Origin: Gymnopilus junonius | Taxonomy: Eukaryota; Basidiomycota; Agaricomycetes; Agaricales; Galerinaceae | DNA length: 15,097 nt | Direction of reading: 5' to 3' | Assembly: GCA_015501075.1 (NCBI GenBank) | Contig: JADNYJ010000722.1 | Coordinates: 1 to 15,097, forward strand | In this document: positions 1 through 7,818 of the stretch, one piece after another | How the letters are laid out: each line of letters begins with the position of its first letter | Numbering within the stretch: position 1 is the first letter of the stretch | Program-made: the position numbers and the translations under genes | The notes under the pieces: model-generated | What the model was told of the DNA's origin: nothing | Databases searched by the model: none | What the model saw: the letters and a program-made list of their open reading frames with translations, nothing else

Positions 1-526
1 ACTCGTAGATGCAATGGGCTTCATCAACAACTATGGCAGTCAGCTAGCTATGAAACCGTGAGTCCTTCCACAGCTTGTGAAAGCTCTCTGCAAGAGCCAT
101 CTCCATGCATCTCCAGTAACATTAGACCATAGCTACAGTACTTTCAGGCTTCCCTCCACAGATTTGCAGTCCTTGTGGTGTCTTCATTGATATATGGGCA
201 TGAATACCCTTCGCTGTAGTTTGCTGAGCCTGGGATTCAAGGTAAGCAGTAGCATAAGGTGACAGAATAACAGCTCACCTGGTCATGTTCTAATGCCTTT
301 AAGGGGCTGATAACAATGACCAGCTTCCCTCTCCCCTGAGAACCAGTAACTCTTTGAAGATAAGGCTCTTCCCATAGCCTGTTCCAGCACAGAAGATGCT
401 TTCATAGCCCTGAAGTATCTGCCGGATTAGATGGATTTGCCATTCATTGGGCATGTAAGGAAGTTGTGATCTGGAGATAAGGGGGGCTGGGATTGATGTA
501 AGGGAGAGATGTGGAGGTAGTTTCAT
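1..526 (-). pseudogene. RecQ-like DEAH-box DNA helicase relic, N-terminal half, cut by window edge
   Basis: Decayed ATP-dependent helicase of the RecQ-like superfamily 2 type that is multicopy in mushroom genomes. Reading leftward from an ATG at 526, a Walker A motif (AGTGYGKS, residues 47-54, about 388-365) follows a stretch with PNEWQIHLIRQIL. A frame change at about 349-330 is needed to reach the motif ISPLKALEHDQ (about 310-279). A 49-nt intron (278-230, GTGAGC...CCCAG) is still recognisable and joins in phase. The next exon contains EMALAESFHKLWKDSRF and the DEAH box (VVDEAHCIYE, DEAH at 25-14). Two in-frame stops interrupt it: TAA at 124-122 and TAG at 46-44. The frameshift and stops make it a pseudogene. 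The C-terminal helicase half would lie left of the window. Family membership is clear from motif order and spacing; a role at chromosome ends, known for some fungal relatives, is only a guess here. Confidence 0.85.
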
Positions 527-930
527 CTTGATACCATGTAGGCAATGCGATACATTTGCTTTTCTTCATCAGAGAGTTAGGGATGGGTTGGGAAGAGGGG
601 CGGGCCTGGATGGCATCGACGGCAGGTTTTTTATCAATGGAGAGCATTCATGTCGAGCTGTAGGGGGTGACTGGTGTGTAAATGGCCCTCCACGATGCTT
701 CGAAGGGGTGGTAGGTTGGGGGATTGAGGCGGGTGAGGTGGAGGCACTTGAGGTGACATTTGGAAGGGCTCATCCTGAGCTTTTGGACAAGGTCTGGCCT
801 ATTAAAACATAATATCAACCAATACATTGTATAATAGATGCACAACAAGGCCAGGCAATGCGATTTGAGAGGATGAGAAGTTGTAGATCTGAGGTGATGA
901 AGGCAGAAAAGACAGGCCAAGATCCAAAGG
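527..930 (-). pseudogene. Possible 5' extension of the helicase relic
   Basis: The minus strand stays largely open upstream of the helicase ATG, in a frame one base off the helicase frame. It contains a stretch with IDKKPAVDAIQARPSSQP (about 640-590), an in-frame TGA at 650-648, and an open run further upstream that includes RLNPPTYHPFEASWRAIYTP. This could be the variable N-terminus of the helicase, broken by a frameshift and a stop, or an unrelated flank. No conserved motif supports it. A plus-strand open frame at 528-812 overlaps and is probably a shadow. Confidence 0.3.
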
Positions 931-945
931 AAGACATGCGAATAA

Positions 946-1098
946 GGGCCTGTTCGGCAAGGCCAATAATATATTATGTATGTACCAGTATATTTTATTT
1001 CTCCCACCAGGTGCAACCTTGGAGAAATTCTCTGATGTGATGAAGTTTGTAACTTCTTGACTAAAAAGGAAGCCCCCCCACGATTGCCGAATAGGCCC
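946..1098. mobile_element. 153-bp MITE, PIF/Harbinger-like
   Basis: A non-coding element with terminal inverted repeats. The left end is GGGCCTGTTCGGCAA (946-960). The right end (1084-1098) is its reverse complement with a single mismatch (TTGCCGAATAGGCCC). Both ends are flanked by the trinucleotide TAA (943-945 and 1099-1101), which reads as a 3-bp target-site duplication. TIRs beginning GGGCC together with a TWA duplication are typical of PIF/Harbinger elements and Tourist-like MITEs. The interior is AT-rich with a C7 run near the right end, and no transposase is encoded, so it would depend on a partner elsewhere. It sits just upstream of the helicase relic. Near-perfect TIRs and intact duplication suggest a fairly recent insertion. 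Confidence 0.78.
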
Positions 1099-1101
1099 TA
1101 A

Positions 1102-1588
1102 AAAGATTAAAATTGAGAATAGAGCAACCCAAGGTCCAATTAAGGCATTAGTAAGATATCATGTTAAGCAAGTGAGAGGCCATGTCGTCAGAAATTGAAA
1201 ACCATTCCCCTTGTTTTTGGCACTTGGGAGCAAGCCCCTCCTGCATAGGTACGGTACAAACAGGAAATTTCCCAAAACCGGATGGAGTAAATGGAAAACC
1301 TTTCTAATCCGTTTTATTTACCATACAAACAAGAACCTCCACAGGATGGTGGCTTGCATCCTGGCTTAGAACAAACCTATGTTTCCACTAGTAATTGGTA
1401 ATGATTCGACAAAGAATTATAAGATGACTGGTCGAGAGGCCATTTTGACCCAGAGAAGCTGGTTTCATACTGCAGACAAAACTACCAGATGAGGAAAACA
1501 AAATACAGCCTAGGTTAAGTACTGATTACTACCTGATGGGTCATCGGAGATGTTGAAAATGCATGCCCTTTAGCTGAGCAAGCAGAGG
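1102..1588. other. Intergenic, nothing recognised
   Basis: About 490 bases between the MITE and the stop codon of the acidic-protein gene. No long open frame, repeat or RNA-like structure was seen. The part next to 1589 would hold the 3' end of the minus-strand acidic gene. Confidence 0.5.
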
Positions 1589-2685
1589 CTAGAGTGACTC
1601 ATCGGATGTGGTGGTTGAGGTATGCACCTTGACAATTGCAGTCCCACCTGGTGAGTATCTCCCCTGACGAGGCGGTACAATCCTTGTTCTACTACGCCCA
1701 TAGGAAGGTGGTTTAAAATCTGAAAGGTCCTCTTCCTCGTCAGTCTCTTCCTCGTCAGTCTCTTCCTCGTCAGTCTCTTCCTCGTCAGTCTCTTCCTCGT
1801 CAGTCTCTTCCTCGTCAGTCTCTTCCTCGTCAGTCTCTTCCTCGTCAGTCTCTTCCTCGTCAGTCTCTTCCTCGTCAGTCTCTTCCTCGTCAGTCTCTTC
1901 CTCGTCAGTCTCTTCCTCGTCAGTCTCTTCCTCGTCAGTCTCTTCCTCGTCAGTCTCTTCCTCGTCAGTCTCTTCCTCGTCAGTCTCTTCCTCGTCGGTC
2001 TCTTCCCTGTCGGGCTTGTGATCATCCTTGTCCTTGTCCTCATCCTCATCCTTGTCCTCATCCTCATTGTTCTTGTCCCGGTCGCCCTCATCCCAGTCGC
2101 TCTCTTCCTTGCTGGTCTCATACTCGCCAGCCTTGAGATCGTCCTCGTCCTTATCATCATCCTGGTCCTGGTCCACATCATCCTCATCCTCATCCCCATC
2201 ATCCTCGTCCACCTTGTCGTCATCCACATCATCCTCGTCCACCTTGTCCTCATCCATCTCGTCTGTCAGATTATCAATCTGAGCATTTCGATCTCTGATA
2301 TGAGATTTACCTGTATAACCGACACCCAGATGATATTGGTGATCAGTGATCAATAGCTTCAGAAGATAAGACAATTAAATTTACTTGATTGTGGGTCAAT
2401 TGGTTTGAAAGAAGTAGCCTCAAGAGAGTCGAAACGAATATCACCGTTAGAGCCCTTGGAGAAAGGGATAGGAATGCTTGCAATTTTCAGAAGGAGACTT
2501 GCAGTCGTATCCCTTGAATCTTTTAGGCATCAGCAAATAGGAAGACGAAGGAGAAAATGATTTTGTACTGGTAATTTGAGAGTGTTTGTAGGCGGCAAGA
2601 GGAAGGGCAGCAGGTGCGATTTGGTTGAGCTCTATTTGTAAGACTTCAGTTGAATGAACGAGATGTTATGTGGTGAACAATCACC
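1589..2685 (-). CDS. Hypothetical acidic-repeat protein, C-terminal exons
   Basis: Unrecognised protein with a very acidic C-terminal domain. Four exon pieces read leftward: one ending at 2685, then 2631-2569, 2519-2385 and 2310-1589. Introns 2684-2632 (53 nt), 2568-2520 (49 nt) and 2384-2311 (74 nt) have GT...AG ends, and all three junctions keep the reading frame, which supports the model. The middle acceptor is AAG, less common than CAG or TAG. Before the acidic tract the protein reads LLLKIASIPIPFSKGSNG and LEATSFKPIDPQSS. The last exon has irregular Asp/Glu/Lys repeats (DEDKVDEDD type), then about 18 copies of TDEEE, and ends with a basic tail containing YGRSRTRIVPP. Long acidic tracts occur in histone-binding and nucleolar proteins, but nothing here proves such a role. 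The start is not identified: upstream, the same frame meets a TGA at 2814-2812. Alternatively the gene begins at an ATG at 2374. Confidence 0.5.
1731..2000. repeat. 15-bp minisatellite, 18 tandem units
   Basis: The unit TCTTCCTCGTCAGTC (plus strand) repeats 17 times without any difference from 1731 to 1985. It is followed by one unit with a single A-to-G change (1986-2000) and a degenerate unit (2001-2015). The unit length is a multiple of three, so on the minus strand it encodes repeated TDEEE in the acidic gene. Copy-number change would alter protein length without a frameshift. Perfect identity points to recent expansion or strong homogenisation. Every unit keeps a CpG, unlike the right half of the window. 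Confidence 0.97.
2016..2262. repeat. Imperfect acidic-codon repeat next to the minisatellite
   Basis: A pyrimidine-rich plus strand built from irregular CATCCTCATCCTCGTC-like blocks, encoding Asp/Glu-rich sequence on the minus strand. Units diverge in length and sequence, so this looks like an older, decayed version of the process that made the clean 15-bp array. Confidence 0.65.
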
Positions 2686-2811
2686 TTGAAGGCCGCGACC
2701 CACATCTTGCTCCCGACACAAGTTGTAAAAAGCAGAGGTAGTAAGGCTTGATAGCGGAAATGATGACACAATTGTACCATCTTTCGTCGAGTAGGAGAGG
2801 CTCCAGGGTTC

Positions 2812-3336
2812 TCACGCTCGAAGCCAGTGCTTGTTCTTGAGACACTTGAGGACTAAGCCAGCTGGCCTACAAAACAGGTCACTGTCAATAAAAGGGGCAT
2901 AGTCAAACAGAAAATACCACACAATGTGAAAAGAACTTTGGGTCTCTGGAGTACGAAAGAACGACTGGGTACCATAGATCACAAAACTGTTGGTGTCATC
3001 CAGGGCACCGAGAGGAAGCGGACTCAATCGCGAGATCATCGCAACCAGGAAATTGTGCCAGTGCAAGAAGCTGCAAAGATATAGAGCAGGCAAAGCAACC
3101 TGCGATATGAATAGGGACGCTAAGGGTGTTGGCTAGGTCCGCAGATGGAGGAGTAGAAAGACAGCAGACATATGGATTCTTGACATTTCTGAAGACGAGG
3201 TTGTGGCAATTGGCAAGTTGTAAAAAACTGGGGCAAGAAATAGCAGAAAAAGGTATCGTCGAAAGTCCTCAGAATTCCTGGGGCAAGAAATCATCATTAG
3301 GAGAGGATTATATAGAGTTATGAGTGACAGGGTCAA
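2812..3336 (-). CDS. Uncharacterised open minus-strand frame upstream of the acidic gene
   Basis: One minus-strand frame is open from 3336 to a TAG at about 3135-3133, and again from there to a TGA at 2814-2812. It then continues in the same frame into the first modelled exon of the acidic gene. The 3093-2815 segment contains hydrophobic and aromatic sequence such as FHIVWYFLFDYAPFIDSDLF. The two stops may mark introns (a GTGAGA donor-like site lies at 2815), CGA-to-TGA mutation, or the limits of real coding sequence. Other frames here also read plausibly, so the exon structure is unresolved. No family recognised. Confidence 0.3.
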
Positions 3337-3755
3337 ATGATCTTTGAGAATCGGGAATCATGGCAAATCTACCCTCGACCTGGCAGGCTTCTAGCGGGAG
3401 ATGGTATCCTAAGGGCTCGATATAATTTAGAATTTATTTTATCAATAACAGAAGGAGAAACTTTATGAAAGGGGTTTGCTCGGTGCCCATGTCTATGCTT
3501 GGAGTCCTTTTGTGCAAAGAAAACCAGGATAAATATGTAATCGCATTGCTAGGAGTTATGGCAAGTATGTGTTAGCCACTTTCTACTCTGATTCATCGAA
3601 TTCTGTACTTTCAATCTTCTGAATGACGGTTCCCACCCCGAACCTCATATGTCGCCATTGACAATGGAATGCTAGGTGACCGGATTGGAAGATTGGCCTA
3701 GCTGTTAATGCACTTGAATGATCCATGAAACATCTGGGATGACGTCGCATCGCTC
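3337..3755. other. Intergenic, nothing recognised
   Basis: About 420 bases without a convincing open frame, repeat or RNA structure. Confidence 0.45.
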
Positions 3756-3758
3756 ACC

Positions 3759-4298
3759 ATGATTGCAGCCTATCGTAATGGCATTCGCCCGGAAGCTGCA
3801 CTTACGAGCCATCGCCGGCAGGAGGTAATGTCAACAAAGACTGGGCAGGTGGTCCATGAACACCCAGGATGGTCGCACGTCAAGAAGAGCGAGAAGGCAC
3901 CCGAATTGCCAGATCGAAGTAAAGCTGATGTCCGGCACAGAAACGTTCAGTAATGCAGTTGTCGAGGGAAAGATTATTCTCGAGGTGAAGCTGCACAAGT
4001 CAATGGTAATAGCATGCAATGAGTTTGATTTCAGCTTATAAAAATAGATTTCGAGACTCGGCAAGGCGTGGCATCTCTGTGCCTGAGTCCCATATCGAAT
4101 GCATCAACAGTTTTCTTTCAACAAAAAAACCTTGCTCCACTCCTCATGAAGTGCAATGCCCTGAAGCGAAGAAGAATTTCTGACATCCAAGCCATCAAAT
4201 GCAAAGAAGAGTGGAAATATCTCTTGAATTACGTCTTTGTAACTCGAAGGTCCTGGCATAGGCTGAGACTTTCAGTTTGGACTTCCGCCCAATGCTAA
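3759..4298 (+). CDS. Possible exons of an unidentified plus-strand gene
   Basis: Two open stretches look protein-like. The first (about 3856-4002) reads IEVKLMSGTETFSNAVVEGK and IILEVKLHK, an alternating pattern suggestive of beta strands. It is followed by a GTAATA donor-like site and possible acceptors at TTTCAG or AAATAG. The second (about 4054-4298) is open in the frame containing MASLCLSPISNASTVFFQQK; a competing frame with PESHIECINSFLSTKK is also plausible until a stop. I could not fix the frame or assign a family. CpG content is normal, so this is not part of the strongly mutated compartment. Confidence 0.25.
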
Positions 4299-4670
4299 TC
4301 CAATCGCTTTTCTTCCTTCTCGCGCAGATGACACCTCAACCTGTAGTTTAGTACCTGAATAGAGCCGAAGCCACTTCGCGATGCCACAGAGGTTATCGCA
4401 TAATTTTGCTGCTCTCATCTCATCCCGAAACCTTCATCAGTTAAGGATCTCGTAGAAAGCTTACATTCATCTACCCCATAAGGGGAATCTGAATTGGAAT
4501 GAAGATTTTTTGGAGCATTCAAGTGGACGAAAAAATTCAAGGTCGTTGTGTTTCATGGTAAGCATCTATCCAATACATCATTTTCGAAATTCTTGTTAAT
4601 TCTGACATGAATTTACAATGTCCAGAAGATCATGTCACATCATACTTAGTTCATCTCGGAGCTGCGTTTC
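4299..4670. other. Probable intron/exon mosaic, unresolved
   Basis: No long open frame. A GTAAGC donor-like site (about 4559) and a TGTCCAG acceptor-like site (about 4624) bracket a plausible 66-nt intron. The joined flanks would read FKWTKKFKVVVFHEDHVTSY. This may be an upstream exon of the gene modelled at 4671-5631, but a stop lies close on the 5' side. Confidence 0.25.
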
Positions 4671-5631
4671 ATGACCAAAATCCACATATGTCACCATCGC
4701 AATATTGAGGAACCAAAGACTCAATGCGGCCTCTTTAGCAAATCTGCAAATAGTCATTTGCATAAAGGCCAAGGTGGACTCTGGTGTTTTCCCCACCCCC
4801 GCCTCATCATTTCGTCAAAGATGCAGAAGGAGAAAAAGCATAAAAATGTGGGCGTCTCTCATCTTGCTCTAATGAAAGTACATATTTGCTAAAATCATGA
4901 ACCCCAGGCAGATAGTATCCAGTGGGATCCAAAAACCACCAAACGCTCTAAGGATTCATCAGGGTAAGCAGCGCTTCCTTCTTTCAAAATATTCCCCTTA
5001 GCCATGAGCGAACGAGCCTTTTCCTTGAGCGGTCTAAGAACTTACGCTTATGTGCCCTTTGTCTCACGACTCGACGATTCAGGTTTGTGACTTGGACTAC
5101 CCCTCTTTTGTATCAACCCTCGAATCTTAATAACTGAACTAATTATTTCATACAGATGTGCAGGCCCCCCTCAAGCAGCTCAGGCAGATGGCGTTGAAGC
5201 TACGGCCAAGTGCATTGCTGTCAGAGTGTACTTTTCTCTACCTGGAATTGACTTGCTGCATCTCCTAGTGCCGAATGATGACGAAGCTCTAAGAATGCAC
5301 AAAAGATCATCAGTGCCCAGATTTCTACAATGCCCTTGAGCCCTCAGCCTCAACCACGTGCACCAGCTTCTGCTGCATGGGGCAACGGCAAGGATTTCTA
5401 TGTCTACAATTTCCTTCATGCTTCCTATGCTTCGCATGAAGCACTGGTGCCAGGCACTCCCGGGCCTGTAGAGCGGTTCGCTGGTGTCTCTTATCCTGGA
5501 CAGGATGAAAGAGTTTATGCTCTGGACCCCGGTTATGTGGTACCTCAATCTTTAGTGGACAAGTACGACCTTCTTAATGCTGCACTGGGAAAGCTACAGG
5601 AAGAGGCGGCAGGCAACCAATGCAAAAGATG
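4671..5631 (+). CDS. Uncharacterised multi-exon protein
   Basis: No known family recognised. Best model: exons 4671-4847, 4908-4963, 5002-5082, 5156-5267 and 5321-5631, with introns of 60, 38, 73 and 53 nt that all have GT...AG ends and keep the frame. The 73-nt intron (GTTTGT...CATACAG) and the 60-nt intron (GTGGGC...CCCCAG) look convincing; the 38-nt one is unusually short. Readable parts include a cysteine-containing stretch LCALCLTTRRFRCAG, then CIAVRVYFSLPGIDLLHLL, and a long last exon with WGNGKDFYVYNFLHASY and DPGYVVPQSLVDKYDLLNAA. A GTAAAG donor-like site at 5632 suggests the gene continues. Alternatively a gene starts at the ATG at 5004 (context TTAGCCATGAGC), which reads a different frame and stops near 5268. 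A minus-strand frame at 5180-5548 is probably a shadow. Confidence 0.45.
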
Positions 5632-5723
5632 GTAAAGTCCTTCCAGTTTACTCATGTTGCCCTCTGATTTATAATTAATGCTCTGAGCCCCAGATGTTTT
5701 TGTGAGCCAATCATGAATTCCAG

Positions 5724-6040
5724 TCATTCGGAGGAGTCGAACATGTTTGGCCTGGTCTCAGATTGCGTGCAGAGATGGATCAACCTCTTGCAGCTACTGG
5801 CCCAGCTGGTCCAGTGTTGACTCTCAGCAGGAGCCCCATGACAAAGGAGGCACAATCTTGGGTTGCAGATGGAACAGAAAGTGAGCCTTCCTGCATCACG
5901 GAGCTCAATAAGAGCGATGTGTGCCAGAGGAGTTGAAACTACCTGAGTCTGACTTATAGTAAGTTTTCCTTTGTCCTTCGATGTCGAACTTTCAGCTGAG
6001 TGCATAGTCATAGAAAAAAATGATGCCCAGCATACCAATC
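5724..6040 (+). CDS. Possible downstream exon of the multi-exon gene
   Basis: After an acceptor-like TTCCAG (ending 5723) two plus frames are open. One reads SFGGVEHVWPGLRLRAEMDQ and later PSCITELNKSDVCQRS. The other reads CVQRWINLLQLLAQLVQC and then meets a TGA. Only the second joins in phase with the preceding exon, while the first looks better as protein. The contradiction may mean a frameshift or a wrong splice choice. Confidence 0.25.
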
Positions 6041-6295
6041 TTGCTTGGGCTAATTTACACCCCCAACTTCCTTCGATTCAAGTCCAGGCTGGAGAATTGC
6101 AAGGTGCCCTCTCATCCTGGCAAAAGGACTCATGCTGAAGGCAAGTCGATGGCAGGCCGAGGAAACTGGAATGACACTTCAAGTTACTGCTGACTTACAC
6201 TCGTGGATGCAATTCAGGGGCGCCGTAGTTCAAACCTTGGATAGGTTTCTCTGAACAGATGTTTTAAGCTTCCCCTCTTCATTTATTTTAACTAC
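6041..6295. other. Intergenic, nothing recognised
   Basis: Short non-coding stretch between the plus-strand exon candidate and the minus-strand candidate gene. Confidence 0.4.
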
Positions 6296-6867
6296 TCAAA
6301 TAATCTCATATGAATGTTGCCAAGGTGAAATTTTGAACAGTCGTAAAACATTTCTCGCAATCAAATTGATATCTGTGCCTGGGATATTCCTTCCGTCTTG
6401 ACACTGTTGGCTTTCCACGTGTCTGATCGCCGTTGGTCTGCGCCTGTGCCAAGATGCTGTGAGAGTATCGTTGAGTTCCCCTCGTCCTCGCCGATGGATT
6501 GTCAAAGTTGGCTGCATCCACAGCACATGGTTTAAGTTCCTTATATTGTATATAATTAGTGCTAGCAAGCCATCTTATCTTGACCAATGAGGTATTATAT
6601 TAATAAATTTGGAAGGTGTCCATGTCTTATGTCTCGACCTATCAGTCGGCCATAATCTGCTGGTGGTTGAATATTTGAGGACATCCTGATCCTGGAAATT
6701 TCGGCAGTTTGTCGATTCGGCGAATTGATCGGATTCCCAAATCCAGAATGTCTCCAAAAATAGTTCGACAGCTCTTGCAGTGCCACATCGTGTTCCTCTT
6801 CACCTCGTTTGCCTCTTTCTTCTGCACCACATGCTCCTTTCTTACGATTTTGAACATACGTTACCAT
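6296..6867 (-). CDS. Possible minus-strand gene with Cys pairs, low confidence
   Basis: Several overlapping minus frames are open here. The most protein-like pieces are one containing MWHCKSCRTIFGDILDLG (about 6789-6736), and one near the left end containing RRKEYPRHRYQFDCEKCFTT and VQNFTLATFI before a stop at 6306. The latter has a Cys-x2-Cys pair and a spacing vaguely like a C2H2 finger, but no clear histidine pair. The pieces are in different frames, so an intron or frameshift would be needed. Unidentified. Confidence 0.25.
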
Positions 6868-7166
6868 AATGCCTTCTAAGTAAGCTTTTTATTGCATTTC
6901 CTATGTTCTTTCATGACTGACAATGCGTGTTTCTAGTATTTTCTTCCTCATGTTCATACTTCGCCTTTTCGACAGTGCATTTAGTTGGGGAGTTCAAAGT
7001 TGATGTATCTGCGATGCTTAGCCACTTACCCACATAAGTGGATTGTAATGTAGTGACAGTTATTTATAGCCCAGCCTCGGAAATGAGTCCAAGCTGTAGG
7101 CCCGTGTCCATTTTATCATAGATTATCTTTACTTTTGATCAGTTCCCATCACTCCCTCTCTCCGAA
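6868..7166. other. Intergenic region between divergent candidates
   Basis: About 300 bases between the minus-strand candidate and the plus-strand ATG at 7167. A pyrimidine-rich run (CCATCACTCCCTCTCTCC) sits just before that ATG, a common arrangement upstream of fungal start codons. No TATA box is obvious. Confidence 0.4.
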
Positions 7167-7442
7167 ATGCCTCGAGAAAATTATCACAAATGCTTGCGAA
7201 AGAGCTACTTGACATTTATGGCTATTCATGACCTTATAAACCCTCCAGGAGATGATGTTCAGCAAATAGCCACACAGGTCCAGCATGATTTAGCAATTCT
7301 GGATGGTATCAGAACAACACGGTATCTTCGAGGTCAGCCTCAGGTCAACACATTGTCATTTGCAACCCAGTTGATGGCAGGTAGGTCACTTTGTTGTCAA
7401 GCCATAGTAATTATAGATAGTATAGAGTGTAATAAGGAGTGA
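7167..7442 (+). CDS. Uncharacterised small protein or first exon
   Basis: An open frame of 91 codons after a CT-rich leader. The first 70 or so residues look like real protein (MPRENYHKCLRKSYLTFMAI, then HDLINPPGDDVQQIATQVQH). A donor-like GTAGGT at about 7380 suggests exon 1 ends after QLMA and that the last 20 codons of the open frame are intronic. An acceptor (GACAG, 7445) followed by another GTAAGG donor would give a tiny next exon, which I cannot confirm. No family recognised. It lies at the edge of the CpG-poor compartment. Confidence 0.35.
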   Translation: MPRENYHKCLRKSYLTFMAIHDLINPPGDDVQQIATQVQHDLAILDGIRTTRYLRGQPQVNTLSFATQLMAGRSLCCQAIVIIDSIECNKE

Positions 7443-7445
7443 CAG

Positions 7446-7818
7446 GTTGTCAATTAGAGGAGGTAAGGACCGTAGATGAGGGGAAGAAAAGAAATGTGTC
7501 AAAAGCACGTCGCATTTGGCCGCATGGAGCTTGCATATCAATTAAGGAAGGTGTGACCTGATGTGATGGGATGGCAAGCAACCAGGGGATACACAGATAA
7601 GCATCACTGATACATCAACTTTGAACTCCCCTAGTCACTTGGCGTCACTTCTTTCATGTCTCTTAGATTTGTACTCCATCCTTCTGTATCTTTTTGTAGC
7701 CTAGCACCTTCCCCTAGATTTGTTCATTCCCTAGTTGTGCATCAAACAAAATAAACTGTATATTAGACAAACCACAAATTACAAGTAGCATTTGTGATAC
7801 AGAAGGACTGAAAGACTA
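7446..7818. other. 3' flank of the KDZ-type pseudogene with a 12-bp inverted repeat
   Basis: No open frame of note. TCCTTCTGTATC (7679-7690) is matched by its exact reverse complement GATACAGAAGGA (7796-7807), 105 bases apart and just beyond the stop codon of the minus-strand pseudogene. AATAAA-like sequence is present (AAATAAACTG, about 7749). No target duplication was found around the inverted repeat. Confidence 0.35.

Noticed and set aside
1570..2253. Long minus-strand frame encoding repeated KRLTR
   Set aside because: It is the +1 shadow of the 15-bp repeat. Because the unit is divisible by three, most frames stay open. The acidic frame is supported by in-phase introns.
2018..2356. Plus-strand hydrophobic or Ser-rich open frames across the acidic repeat
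   Set aside because: Antisense shadows of low-complexity coding sequence.
3228..3291. 14-bp direct repeat CTGGGGCAAGAAAT at 3228 and 3278
   Set aside because: Only two copies 50 bases apart, with no sign of a target duplication or array.
5180..5548. 122-codon minus-strand open frame
   Set aside because: Opposite the better-supported plus-strand exons with in-phase introns, and no motif.
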